Of a stretch of 64,000 bases of DNA, positions 1 through 12,778 are shown piece by piece (the stretch's first letter is position 1; every line of letters begins with the position of its first letter). Location: contig NC_031773.1 in assembly GCF_001522545.3 (NCBI RefSeq), positions 44,684,786 through 44,748,785 of the forward strand. Reading direction: 5' to 3'. This DNA is from Parus major (Eukaryota; Chordata; Aves; Passeriformes; Paridae). The position numbers and the translations under genes were made by a program. The notes under the pieces were generated by a model. The model searched no databases. It saw only the letters and a program-made list of their open reading frames with translations, and was not told the origin of the DNA.

Positions 1-1794
1 TAATTTAATGTATATTCAGGAAAGATACTAAAGAAGGGTAGAGATATCATTCTAAAGGAACGAAAAGTGATAAATCTGAACCCATAGTTCTATTTCTCAT
101 GAAGTCAGCTGAAGAAAGTTCAGGGGACAGAGAACTGAAAACAGAAAGAAACAATTGTTTTTTGAAAGACAGAAAGAGTCAGAGATTCAGAGAAATGAGG
201 CTTTGGACTCTTACTCAAAAGCTAGCTAGGATAAGAATATCCATGTTGCACAGTAAAAACTAGAAAGGAGGAAAAGGGAAGATCTATTTTTTGGTAATGA
301 TGTTTCTAATTCTGTAACCCAGAACTCAAATTTTGGGTTTGTGATTTTAACAGCATTGCTGTCATTTTCATCTCTTGCAATCTAAGATGACTCAGATGAA
401 CTTGGGAAAGAGAAGAGACAGATCAATACATTCAGGTAAATCAATGTTGCAGTCAAACTCATGGGGTGTCTGCAACACCACACAAGATCTGAGAGACTGG
501 AATGTGTTTCCTGCTAAACTGCAACGCAGAGGCTGGAGAACATCCAGGTGGAAAGTGAGAAGCTTCCATGGCCAGACATGGCTTGATGACTGGTAAGTAT
601 TTAGATCATTGTGCATTATTCAGACTACCATGTGGGCTTTCCTTATTATACAGACCAGAAATTCAGATTAAAATATATATACTGTCACAATACTATATTG
701 CTGTTTTATGTTTTATCAACTACCTGAAACAAGCTTTTTGTGCTCTAGTGACTTCTAATACATCTTTTATATAGGACTGGGCAAAGCAATTTTCTTATGT
801 ACAGTTCTATGCCCACAGATCACAAGTAAAGTTTATTAACATTTATTTTTAATTTTTTAATATTTCATGGACAGCTAGATGAACAGGCAATTGCAATGTG
901 ATTTGGTGTAAAATTAAGTATGAGAATCAGATAATTGCACACAAAATGGACCATTATGGTAATTTTTGCCTACAGTTACTGTATTTATATATCTAATGGA
1001 AATAGTTACACAAAAGTTATATGTGTTACTATATTGACATTCTGTGAGGTAAATAACAAAATCCATGTTTACAATTGTGACCATCTGTCCAATATCTGCT
1101 TACGTCTGAGGGTTTTTTCAAGAACTTATGTATTAATTGAACTATTTTGAATCTTGTGCCAATGATCTAATATTGTAGCTTAAAAGTATTCTGATTAAAT
1201 TTTCAAAGAAACATAAAACTTAAATTTACCATGGCCCTTTTCTCAAAATGTGATGGACAGATACAGACACATGGAGATCAAACAGTCCAAGTTGCTGCTG
1301 CTGAGCAGCAAACTGGAAATTGCTCCCTCTGGATAAAGAATATCCAGCTGAATTTTCACACAAAGGCATATTGGATGGAAAAGTACATTTTAAACAGCTT
1401 GGTGTACAAAAGTAAACAAAATGTTATTATTTTCAGATGCATATTGTTGAACATTTTTCAATGATTTTAATTTGCTGAATAAAGGCTACATTTCAGTTCA
1501 TGACCAATCAAACTGATAGAAAATTAAAAAGAGCTATGTATCACTGAAATAAAGTAGAAGACTCCAACATGGGCAAACACGATAATTTTATTACCTACAT
1601 ATATGGACTCAGAACAGGCATTGTACATACTCTATTATCAGAGCCGAAAGGTACTACCTAATTAAAATTTGGTAATAAAACATTCTTCCTCCTTCAAAAT
1701 GTAAATTAATCAATTCAATTCAGGTAAAGAAGACAAAATCATTTTACCTCCAGAGAGTATATTAAAACTTGTTTAATTGCCCTCTAAATTTATC

Positions 1795-2121
1795 GAGGAG
1801 AGGAGAGGAGAGGAGAGGAGAGGAGAGGAGAGGAGAGGANNNNNNNNNNNNNNNNNNNNNNNNNNNNNNNNNNNNNNNNNNNNNNNNNNNNNNNNNNNNN
1901 NNNNNNNNNNNNNNNNNNNNNNNNNNNNNNNNNNNNNNNNNNNNNNNNNNNNNNNNNNNNNNNNNNNNNNNNNNNNNNNNNNNNNNNNNNNNNNNNNNNN
2001 NNNNNNNNNNNNNNNNNNNNNNNNNNNNNNNNNNNNNNNNNNNNNNNNNNNNNNNNNNNNNNNNNNNNGGAGAGGAGAGGAGAGGAGAGGAGAGGAGAGG
2101 AGAGGAGAGGAGAGGAGAGGA
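1795..2121. repeat. GGAGA pentanucleotide satellite around an assembly gap
   Basis: Perfect GAGGA/GGAGA repeats run from 1795 to 1839 and from 2069 to 2121, on either side of 229 unknown bases. The same unit on both sides means the gap is almost certainly more of the same array, of unresolved length. One strand is pure purine. Frames through it are artefacts of the five-base unit, which has no stop codon. Confidence 0.95.
1840..2068. other. Assembly gap (229 N) within the GGAGA array
   Basis: Unknown bases interrupting a perfect pentanucleotide array. The true length is likely different from the gap size. Confidence 0.98.
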
Positions 2122-4863
2122 CTATTGTTTTTAAGGTAGTTTGTCTTCGTATCTCTAAAGCCACATACTGTTCTGAAGCAATAATTTAAAGATGTGACAA
2201 AAAATTCTCCAATAAATTGGTAATAATTTAGTGCTGTTGCCTGTATTTTCAGTTCCAAGCATATACAATTGTGTCTTGAGTACAGAAAGTTTATGTGTTA
2301 ACAGTCATTTCAAATGAGCAGGTAATCAGCTATAAAGTATCTGCATGCGAATTACTATTCTGTAATTAGGCTTTAAATTTGATATCCAAGGACTAAATAA
2401 TACATCAAGTGCTGATGAAAAAGACTAGAATCCTCATAGAAATTTCAGATACTTCATGATATATTAGCAACTACAAGACAGATTCTATGACTGAATGGTT
2501 CTAGAAAAAGAAAGATCAAGAAATAAGAACCAACTAAAGACATACAAAATGTAAGGTAAAAAAATAGAGCAATATTATGCAAACATAGTATTAAAAAAGT
2601 CTCTAATATTCTCTAATAATATTTTTATTATTAAAATAGTTACTCTTACGTCCAAAAGATCTTGTTCAGAAATAAGGAAAGCATTCTATGATTTAGCTTT
2701 TAACCTTTTAAAAATTTTCTTTATTATTTGTTACAAGGGTCTTTTTATGGGCATAATCATGACCTTTTGTAGCCTTTCTCTGAATCTCTTCTCTTCCACT
2801 CAGGCTGGTGTGGCTGCAAACTGAATTGTGCCTTCACAGCTCTGCATCTCATCAGTATTTCAGGCTGTGCTACATCATTTAGCTGCTAAGGATGTGTGCC
2901 ACTGCAAAATGTACAGCGTATCTTGAGGTCTATTCATTAGAGGGCACATTAGCAAATACATTATAGAGACAGTTATTGTAGCTTGGCAGTCTGATAGTGA
3001 AGAAGTACAGGAAGTATCAAGAAAATGAATGGCTATCATGAATATTATATAGGCCCTTGTGAAGCCACTATTAAACTGTGGGTAAATTCAGGACATTTAT
3101 TGCATAGTTGTGTAGTCTTTTTTATTTTTTTTTTTGACAAGCAAGTTTTAAATCTCTTAAAGTCCATGTAAGTACTGTACAAGCAATAATAACTCCAGGA
3201 GTGATTTAACAGACCTTTCCAAAGGATGCTCACCTCTTTTATTTATCGAAGAGTTTTGATGCTGAACTTGAAAAAGGAGACTTCCTAAATCACTGAGCCA
3301 TTTCTTTGTCACATAATCCCAATGTAAAGTAAGTGAACAAAAGATTTGTTACAAAAAGCTTTTTGCTATTTTCTCAGTTATGAAATGAGAATTTAAGTTT
3401 AAATTAAAGAAGGAGGGAACAATGGGAGATTTTAGAAATATCTATCTATATGCTGAATATACTCAAATGTAGTCAACTAGAGGAAAAACAACACAAAAAT
3501 TAAGACTTTAATAACTAAAAAATTAAATAGAAAAAAAGAAGTGAAAGAATAAATGCAAGACAGAGAAAGGAATGACCTCAGGATGGTCTTACTTTATGTA
3601 TTAAATCAGGAAGACAGTTTCCTGAGAACTTCCACCAAGAAGTTAATAATTCTGAAAAAATAAAATAAGTTTATCTGCAAAGTATTCAGTGTTAATCAAA
3701 ATCAAATCTACTGACTTCCCACTGAAATTCACTTTTACTTATGTAAACAATATACAAAAGTAATGCAATATGGTTGACTACTTTGAAAAAAAAATTTCCA
3801 ATTTATTTTCGCATTTGGCTTAAATCAGAAAGATTGCGTGTGCACCTTTTTTTCTTCAAATGAAAGTACAGTAAGACTTGCAAGGGAAACTCTGAAATTC
3901 ATCCACTAGTCTCAAATTAATTGAAGGGTAAAAGCAAATTAATTTGAAAAATACTGTGTTTGCAGGCTATTTTGGAACTGGAAGTCCTGAGGTGTCATTG
4001 AGAGAAACATATATGTGTTTCATTTGGATGATGTGGAGAAATTAGCAATATGTTAAAATTTAGGTGTTTACATCAAATAAATGCGTCCTGAACTATTTTT
4101 CTTCACATTTCAGAAGAATTGTTGAACAGCTTTAAAGAAATGTGGGTGGGTTTTGTGGCAACTACAATTTGAGGTACAGGCAAATTCTACAGCACATCGA
4201 ATCCATAAAAATTTCAGAAGTGTTTGCATTTTTCCCTGTAAATTTTTCACAATTCATATTCTGTATGTATGTCTATATATATACAATTGGAACATATTTT
4301 ATTTGTATTTAATAATATATATTTCTATTTATCCCTGATTTTATTCACATTTTTTTCCCGAGAAAAAAACAAATACTATATATTGACCTATATGTGACTG
4401 AAAATTAACCATTTTTTCACAGATTAGGATTTGTTATTGATTATGCAATTTTATGATGAAAGTTGCCACAATAAATGTTTTAGCTATCTAGATGTCCTTA
4501 CATAAATAAATATGTAAGTAGTTTGAGTATTAACAGCATACCTTTTTATTTTATTTGGTATTAGCAATTAACAAATCTTGATCTCATACTATCTTAATTC
4601 AGTTTAAAATTTACACCATTTTAAATCTTCATCAATGAAGTTAAACATATTTTTGCAATGTCACCATATTTTATGATTTAAAACACACCACACCAGTCAA
4701 GACTCCTACATTAAACAGGGATAGAATTCTTCTTTTGTAATTGTTATGCTGTAACTGTTCTTTGTGTGTAGAGTTGCCAGTCTACATTCCACCACCCCCA
4801 CAGTATAATTGTCATTTAACTGTTTGTCTCTTTACTGTTTGTTCCAATTTTATGTAATAGGAA

Positions 4864-4876
4864 CAGCAGGGGGCAT
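4864..4876 (+). promoter_or_regulatory. CTCF-like core motif
   Basis: In the string ACAGCAGGGGGCA the core CAGCAGGGGGCA fits the CTCF consensus with one mismatch at its first base. In intron 3. Confidence 0.3.
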
Positions 4877-6785
4877 TCAGAGCTTTATATGCTGGATATG
4901 GTTGGATATGATACTATGGTACTACTTTACTGCATTTTGAAAGTGTAGAATGCAGTTTGATCAATTTAAAATATACCACATAAAATCCATTATTTCATGT
5001 AATATACATTTATGCATCATGAACTTGTCGCTTATTTCTTTGTTCAGTTGTTAATTTTTTTCACATAAGTATTTAGAAGAATTACTTTCATAGGATTTCC
5101 ATCAGATAGATGAAAACAAAAATGTGTTACAAATTAGTTGCAATAATTTTAAAATCATGAAGAAAATTATTTTCTTAAAATGCAAACAATTACATCTTAA
5201 TGTGATCTCTAAAAAAAACCCAACAAACAAACAGAAAAACCACAGCAAAATCAGAGGAAAAACATCTGACTTGAGTGCACTGTTTGCCGTGGTGAAAAAG
5301 TGTAATGGAAAATGGATGTCCTTATCTCCAACTACCAGAAGAAAAAGGAAAGAAAAGTAGTCCAGGATTTCTTACAAGCCATAGCTTCAGCTCCAGAGAG
5401 AAGTTATGAGAGCTTTGTGGAGTGACCTGCCTTAGAGAGCCTCTCTGCAAATTAGCAAAAGCCTGAGAATCCTACAGGCTCATATGAATGTACACCAGAC
5501 GTCAGGGTGAGGATGCCTCTCAGGCGTTATTTGAGGATACGTGGGTGGAGGTGGCTGTACAACAACATGACATTTCCCTCTTCCTGGGATACAGAGAATA
5601 TTCTCCTGCGTACAGTGCTAATTAGCAGAGGAAAGTAGGTGCCACCAAAGTAGTCCACATACTAAACCTGGCCATTGTCTAGAGTGGAACACCAAGGAAT
5701 TTATAAGGTCAGAAAAACTCTGTATGCATGAGTTCAAAGTTTTTAATATGATTAAGATTCTCTTATAAGACTTAAGATGCAACATTTATTGTGAGAATTG
5801 CTCACACGTTTTTGGGTTAAATGCATAAACAGGAGGACATCTGAGGATCTTTCTTGAGTCACTGGCATATAGAAGTATCAGGGTATTCCTGCTTATTTGC
5901 TCCAGTGACCAAACCAGATACAGCACACCTAATCAAGTTTGACAGTATTCTAGAAGTCTGCAGATACATGTGGGATTGGGGAGAAGTGGGTTTGAATTTA
6001 TGTTTCTCTTTCTAATCTTACTGAAATATCTTTTTCACTCTCACCCTCTCTGAAGTTTCTACACAGCTTCCAGTATTCTGTCAGTAGAATATACGTCATG
6101 TCTTCAAGCAAATGTGTGACTTACGATCCAACAGTTGCTTTTTGTTTTGGTGCATAAATAAAACTGTAAAAAACCTCTCCTTGACAAAAGATAATCCTAC
6201 AGTTCAACTGGTTTCATCCTACATAAGACAGCTGATGAGAATGAGAAAGTTGGATAATTATGTTAATCTGAAACTGAAATCACAGAATGACAAATTCTGA
6301 GTTTTGTTTTTTTTCTAGAATGTGTCAGAGTATTACAGGATTTCCCAGAAAACTGTCATGTGGACATATTTTATTACTTTATTTTCCTATATTTTCTGCA
6401 CTAATACTTGATATTCATATCCTAAGTATTGTATGGATTCCAATGGCTAGGTGCATAATTTCAGAGATCAAATAGATTACTCAAAGCATGGCATCTCTCA
6501 CTGGTTAAGTGTTTGCAATCTAGGTCTCACATTTCTTATCTTTTCACAGTCTGCCTTCTGGCCACACTAACGTAGGCACTGAGAGGACAATTAATTTGTT
6601 GGATTGCACTTTGCCATTTGATGTGCTGTGGGGTGCCAGGTGGTACCATACCTTGACATTACCACCCACTCCACAAGGACCTGGAAATTCTGAACACTCT
6701 CTGTCACACTCTTGGGCCCATGCAGATGTCTCAGTTAGTGCAGGGCCTCAGAAGGTACTGCATTTCTGTGTTTGGACATGCATAT

Positions 6786-6839
6786 GAATATTTCAGTCAT
6801 CTGAATAGCCCTGAATATTTCAGTCATCTGAATAGCCCT
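6786..6839. repeat. Exact 27-base tandem duplication
   Basis: Two identical adjacent 27-base units starting GAATATTTCAGTCATC. The absence of mismatches indicates a recent duplication, or a polymorphism, in intron 3. Confidence 0.95.
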
Positions 6840-7685
6840 GTTGGCTCCTGTGATTACACAGACAAGACCTCTGTGGAGCCAAGAGGTGCACATGCAGGCA
6901 ATATAGACATTATAGCTTAGATCTGAATTAGGAGATGACTCCCACCTTCACATTCCAACTGACCACCCCAGCAAATGCAATTGCTTAATACTTACTATCT
7001 GTATTTCACAGCCTACTTACAGTTCTTCAGCAGGTCAGCCTAGATGGTGTCAAATTTTAATCAGCTTCTTTCTATTTCTAAATACTAATCCTATGAATGG
7101 ACCATGTAAGAATATACAGAATAAAAACAGAAGGTGTACCATATGTTTGACAGCAGAATGCAACGTGCTTATACTGCCCTTACACACTGTAATACTCTTA
7201 TAACTTTTCTTGGGCTTTTTATGTGTCCTTTCTGCTGCACATGAATCCATGCAGTCCATCTGGTTTTTGATTTACCTCTGGATATCTGATAATTTACAGT
7301 ACTCTTAAAATATTCCAAGGACATTAATTTTATCTCAAAGATTTTCAGGAACTTAATATCTAATATAGTAAAAAAACCACAAAGTTTGTGCAAATTTACA
7401 ACCATACAGAAAAGATGCATAGTTAGAGTATTTCTTCATGTGATTTTTCCAAAACAAACAGAAGTTTTTTCCATACTTTTTAATCTAATATTCTTTAGGT
7501 CAGTGTCTACCCAGAAGAAATGTATCTGGTATGTTTATAATGGAAGATTTTATCAATATTGGAGAAGAAATTACTGAAACAATGGAAAATAGACCTTTTT
7601 AACTTGTCTATAAATTGTTTAGACCTAAAGAATATGTGCAGGGTTTTTTTCTGATGATGCACATAAATATTTTTTATCACTTCAC

Positions 7686-7842
7686 CTGTTCATTCACTCT
7701 GGAGTGTGATGGTCCATGATGGATGAGAATCTTCACAATATCTACATCTCCTCTCCAAGCAGCCAAGTGAATAGGAAAGTAACCTTTATTATCTGCTACA
7801 TTAGTTGATGCTTCATACTGAAGTAATTTGAGAACTATATCC
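7686..7842 (-). CDS. ANKS1B: ANKS1B coding exon 3 (ankyrin repeats 1-2)
   Basis: A 157-base internal exon on the minus strand. Its first base, G, completes the Lys codon left by exon 2. It then encodes 52 residues (73-124), beginning [20 protein letters not shown] and continuing through [20 protein letters not shown] to [12 protein letters not shown]. This finishes the first full ankyrin repeat and supplies most of the second, whose TPLH-type motif is [11 protein letters not shown]. Compared with the mammalian protein as I remember it, the changes are conservative (Lys to Arg after AAW, Glu to Asp before IVKIL). The acceptor is TTTTCCAG and the donor GTGAAG after CAG. It ends in phase 0, so skipping this exon alone would shift the frame. 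The next expected coding segment (the NENETALHCAAQYGH repeat) is not found in positions 1-7685 and should lie beyond the left edge. Confidence 0.96.
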
Positions 7843-10800
7843 CTGGAAAACAGGAGGTAAATCTAAAAATGGACAGGAAGCTAATTTTATTAAGTTTTTA
7901 CATGAACATACATATTACCAATATTTTTATAATGGAAAATAGAAAAAAAATCCCAAATCTGTACCTCAAGTGAAACAGCTACAAAGAGTGAAGACTATAA
8001 TAATATTGTTTAATTAATTAATTGATTATTAATATAATCATTTCTGAAAATTAAATAGTAAAACATAGACAAAATGCTATTCATTGTAATGATTCTTGCT
8101 TCTTATGAATACCATCAACAATATTATCATCTGCTTTCTGAATCTGTTTCTTTTAATAGGATCACCTGGCCACAGAATCATTTTTAGAATTTTCCCATCT
8201 AGAACCTGGGCATGTCCCTCAAGGCACTAAAGGCAGAGAAATACTCTTGGCCCCATCACTGCTGAATTCTGGAGGCAGGATGACAAGAGGATAATTTACC
8301 GTCAGGCTTAAGTAATAGTTTTTCCTCTTCTTTAAGGCATTATCTCAAAGATAGTTAGGAAACAATTTAATGATGATCTAGCTAGGTATTTGAAATAGCT
8401 TCTATGTATAACTTCTGTGAAATAACTGCTTCTGTTTTCATTTCCCGCATTCAGCTGCCTTGTAGCAGTGAGGGGAAAAGTGACTTATTGCTATTTTAAT
8501 TCTCTTTATATTCCTTTCAGCACTTTTGGTGTGGCTTACCATACATTAAGTGAAAGATTAGCATAAGTTGGTATATTGCATCCCTGATTTTTAAGCAGTA
8601 TCCTGTACTTAACTTCAAAAGCTAAACATAAAAATCAGCTGTGTGTTATGATAACATTACCAAGTATGTCAGAAAGTAAATAAATTCTGTCTTATTGCTG
8701 CAGTTGTAGTCTCATAATTTGACACAGTCAAGTCTCACTAGTTATTAAGCTAAGAGAATCTATGATCCAGTGTGGGCAGTTCTATGCACACTTTTTACAA
8801 ATATGGAAACACTGACTTAATGATTTGGCTCAAAAAATCAGTGAGGGGAGGGAGCTCAATGTAGCCTATATTATGACCAAAAATGACTACAAAATTGACT
8901 ACAAATTAAGACAGAAGATAAATCTAAGGCAATTATTCTTCCAACCTTGAAGGAACCTTATTTAATTGCATATTGAAAGAAAAATGTGGCAAGTTATGAG
9001 GGAATATATCCAGGTCAAAAGAAACTCCCAGCTGACTTCAAAAGATACTGGAGTCATCTCATCAAAGCTTTGAGGAAAATTTAAGCTGGACTTTGGTTAC
9101 TCCTGACAAGGTCAAATACCATGAGAACAGCCAAGAAAGAGCAGCTCCACTACAGAAAGACTTCTGCTACACAAAAAGTTCCAGAAAAGGGACTCCTGAG
9201 GGAAACTTTTTAGTACACGTAAGGTTTGAGAGACTTCCCATTAAATAATAGTTAGTTTTTGCAGTAAATGGTCCAATGAGAGCTAGATGTACACAGCAGT
9301 TCATCTGAAAGGAAGACCAAACAGAGGAAGCATAAATTCAACTATGTGGAAGAAAGTCAGTAGAAAAGCCCTGCACAGATGAAATCTAGAGATAAAAACA
9401 AACAGGAATTTTTGGGGAGAATCTATTGTGAGATTCAAGCTACAAAATAGAACATGCATCTCCTTCATCCTTCAAGAATACCCTAACCCATTACACTTAT
9501 CTAGGGTGAGACTTCTTTAGTGCTTTGGCAGAACTTTTTCATTTTGTGCAAATACATTTCAGAGAGGAGGAGACTCAAAGTCCTTAGCCCAGTAACATTA
9601 CTGGGATAAGTGAAATTACTTAGGGAGACTGAGATTCCAGTGTCTGCCCCAGATATGATTTAATTACTTAGATAAAGCTGAATAGTTTCCCAAGGAAAGA
9701 AAATGATCCCAGAATAACCAAGGAGGAGGGAATTCATCACACACAGTGATCAAGCAAGGATTTGAACAATGGTGTCCAAAAAGTATCTCAGCCACAAATT
9801 CTTATGTTCTTACTTTTCTTGAAAAACTTTGAAATCCCTCAGGTTCAACCTAGTGTAAAGTGGGAAAAATTAAAATCCCAGAAGTTTTTAAAGGACAGGA
9901 ACTTCTCCTAAGTGGGAAGATTCTTGTGTCAAATGATTGTATGCCATTTTGATTTTGAATATCAAGTTTGAAAACTCAAATAGAGTGTAAAGTAATTTAT
10001 TTTTTATTTGTGATGACTAACAAAATTAGAGTCACCAGGTGTCTGTCCAATTCTCTTGCTGACTGTGCTACTGTTGCAGCAGGATCAGTATAATGGCTTG
10101 GATAACAGGTCCTGAAACCCTCATGATTTATCACAAAACATCTCATGATGTATTTCAGTTTACTTTAATATAAGAAGGTATAATTGTGATGTCAGTTACT
10201 GTTACTTATCCTGCTGTGAGTGTACAGGGTCATAGCAGCCAACATTGCACTTTTCGAAGGCTGTAGTTATATCTGCTGCTGTACATTAATCCACATTTTT
10301 AAGTCCTCCCTGTCCTCAGAAAAAGATTGGTCAATACTACATCTAAAATCATCATTTGGCTTTTGTATGTTTTGGGATTTGATACTTTATATTGCTAGGA
10401 TTCACTTGAAACCTCTGATAGTTTCAATGTTTATACAACAATATTTTTAACTTTCTGTGTAACTATTATTTTATTGCCAGTATTAAATACACTAAACCCA
10501 GTTTTCATCTATTTAAAATCAGCAATCTTTGCAAGCCAATGCTTGGGGTTTGGTCAGTCAAAAATTAGCAATAGCACTAGAAACAATCCATAAATCATGA
10601 ACAAAAATGCTGAGTTTAACAGACCATAATAAAAACTTAGACCTAATTTCATGGAGATAAAAATATATTAAAGGATTATTCTGAACCTTCCTACACAGCT
10701 GAAACTTTGGAAAATGCACAATATCTGGTTCAAGAGTTTACTTCACATATTTATTTAGAAAAAATGTCCCATATTCATCAAAAGATTAATCCATCCTAAA

Positions 10801-11548
10801 GAAAATAGGCACCTTTCTAGAATACAATTGAAGCACATCCTAAAATTTTAATTTATCCTTAGAACGATGCAAAAAATTGTGCAATGTGTACACTAAACAC
10901 ATAATAATTATATATACATGTGTTATTTTATGGATAGTCCAAAATCACATTAAAATTCATACAAATCACTCTTAATTTCAGCTGAGTTTGGATCAATTCC
11001 TTACCTTCCACAGAGGAGTAAACCAAAGCTTTATGTCAAAACTTTCTTTAGTGAAAATATCCTTCTTTTTCCTGCTTTCAAGTGTATAATTACTAAATAT
11101 TTTTTTTCATGTTACTTTTGCTTTGATAACAATTAATCTCTACTGTTCTGTTTCACAAAATTGCTTCCTGAAATGTTCACACTCTATACATATGTATATA
11201 CACACAGAAACATAACACAATATTTTCTGCTGTGATTTCCCAGCATTGGAAAAACACTAGAGCCAAGACTAGCAGTAACAATGCTAAATTTCCCCAAAAC
11301 TGAGGAAGAATTTGGAAGAAGCAGTATAGAATCAATAGTTTTAAACATTTCACATTTGTCATTACTACTTATTAATACTGAGGACAGTGTCAAAACATCT
11401 TATATTAATATATTCCACCGGAAAGAAGGCTTTTTTTAAAAAGTCAGGGTTTGCCAATTTTTGGTACAAATCACAGAACTATGCTGTATTTTCTTGCATT
11501 ACACAGTTAAATACCATTCTACATAAAAACTAAATGTGAGGCACTTAC
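7843..11548 (-). other. ANKS1B: ANKS1B intron 2
   Basis: The 3,706-base intron between exons 2 and 3, with donor GTAAGT at 11548-11543 and acceptor CAG ending at 7843. The content is plain AT-rich sequence with short A/T runs. I see no coding segment, RNA gene or recognisable transposon in it. Confidence 0.9.
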
Positions 11549-11629
11549 TTGTGTCCATTTAAAGCTGCATGATGTAAAGCAGTATAACCTGAACTGTCAG
11601 TGCAGTTTATGTTTGGTCCTCGCCAGATG
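11549..11629 (-). CDS. ANKS1B: ANKS1B coding exon 2 (start of first full ankyrin repeat)
   Basis: An 81-base internal exon on the minus strand. It completes the split Ser of exon 1 (AG|C), encodes [20 protein letters not shown] followed by AALNGH, and ends with AA of a split Lys codon (residues 45-72). The [13 protein letters not shown] segment is a textbook ankyrin helix 1 with its TALHHAA signature. The acceptor is TTTGCAG after a pyrimidine-rich run, and the donor is GTAAGTGC, close to ideal. The WRGPN-N-C-D-S-GYT order matches my memory of ANKS1B and, less closely, ANKS1A. The exon is symmetric (phase 2 on both sides), so skipping it would remove 27 codons without a frameshift. It is separated from exon 1 by about 45 kb and from exon 3 by about 3.7 kb. 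Identity is secure because frame and sequence join exactly to both neighbours. Confidence 0.96.
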
Positions 11630-12705
11630 CTGCAAATACAGAAAAATTGTGAAGTCAATTTTTTGGCTTGGCAAGTACAGAAGTGTCAGAAATTTAATCC
11701 ACAAATAATCTAAAGATCTCTGCAACAACAAGTATGATAAAACTTAAAGAGATGAATTACCTTGAAAGAAACTTAAAATAGCAAATGTCATCTTGATAGC
11801 AATATAATTTATTTATAAAAATAATTTTACACATCCATCTATATATGAGTCATGAACTGTATATAGGGCAGACTCAAAGACTAATGACAGAATAGTCATT
11901 TCAATTAGATCTCTTCTCCCTCTATTATTCTGGTAATTACACTGAGGTTATCATCTTATTTTGTACTACTTTTCCACAAGTATGTAATCATTGTCTTTAG
12001 GTCAGTCTAGAATCAAACAAGCATCAGATTAGTTGGAACCAATCAAATTGTTTAAAGGCACAGGAAATTTATTCTTTTTACTTAACTTGATATTTTAGCT
12101 CCCACTTTAGCTGATTATATACTTAAAATAAATTAGATAAGGCTTTAAAAATAAATTAAATTCTATTTTGTTATCTTTCTATATTTTACACTCAACTTCA
12201 TTACATATCCTGTTTAACCAGTTTCATGATCTATTACGGACTCTCCAAAAAACAATAAAGGACAGATTTTGTTTCAAAGTGGAAATCATGGGTGCTAATC
12301 TACCAAAACCAACAACAAAACCAAGCCCTGGAAATTGGATAACAGAGGTGTGTTGAGAACTAGCCGGCTATTTTGTCTAACCGATTACATTTGAAACTGA
12401 TTGTATCCCTTAAAGAAGCAATTTACACTTCTGTAACAGTTTTCAATCATCAGTATTAACACTTCCTGAGTACAAAATTTTGATTCCTGAATTACAGTCT
12501 GTTTTCTTTAGTTTCTAATACCATGCTAAATATCCATTGGCAAGCCATATTTCATTTCACTTCATACATTAGAATCAAGTGCTGTAGTTTAAAAAAAATA
12601 ATTTGAAACTAATAAGTAAAAAGAATTTTTCATATTGACATTTTTCATTATCTACATTAGTAAAATGACATTATGCTTAATATATGATTTTTAAGAATTA
12701 TTTAC

Positions 12706-12737
12706 TATTGAATCTGTATTTTATTACAGATTCAATA
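12706..12737. repeat. Perfect 13-bp inverted repeat with 6-base loop
   Basis: Left arm TATTGAATCTGTA (12706-12718), spacer TTTTAT, right arm TACAGATTCAATA (12725-12737). The arms are exactly complementary. The stem is too short for a microRNA precursor. An (AT)9 run follows shortly. Confidence 0.95.
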
Positions 12738-12760
12738 AAATGGAATATATATTTATATAC

Positions 12761-12778
12761 ATATATATATATATATAT
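12761..12778. repeat. (AT)9 microsatellite
   Basis: Uninterrupted dinucleotide run just after the 13-bp inverted repeat, in intron 1. Confidence 0.9.

Larger units (their letters stand above)
1..7685 (-). other. ANKS1B: ANKS1B intron 3 (partial)
   Basis: AT-rich non-coding DNA downstream of exon 3 in gene orientation, open at the window edge. I found no further ankyrin exon. It holds a pentanucleotide satellite and assembly gap (1795-2121), an exact two-copy 27-base tandem duplication (6786-6839), a CTCF-like core (4864-4876) and a plus-strand pseudo-exon (354-592). A stretch at about 5360-5700 is more complex than its surroundings. It contains several CpGs and a GACGTCA element at 5498-5504 resembling a CREB site, but no family or function is recognised. 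Confidence 0.85.

Noticed and set aside
1769..2258. Open frames of 120-160 codons across the GGAGA array
   Set aside because: Translation of a five-base repeat plus unknown bases. No protein family.
1..7685. Next ANKS1B ankyrin exon (NENETALHCAAQYGH segment)
   Set aside because: Searched for its reverse complement by eye and did not find it; probably beyond the left edge.
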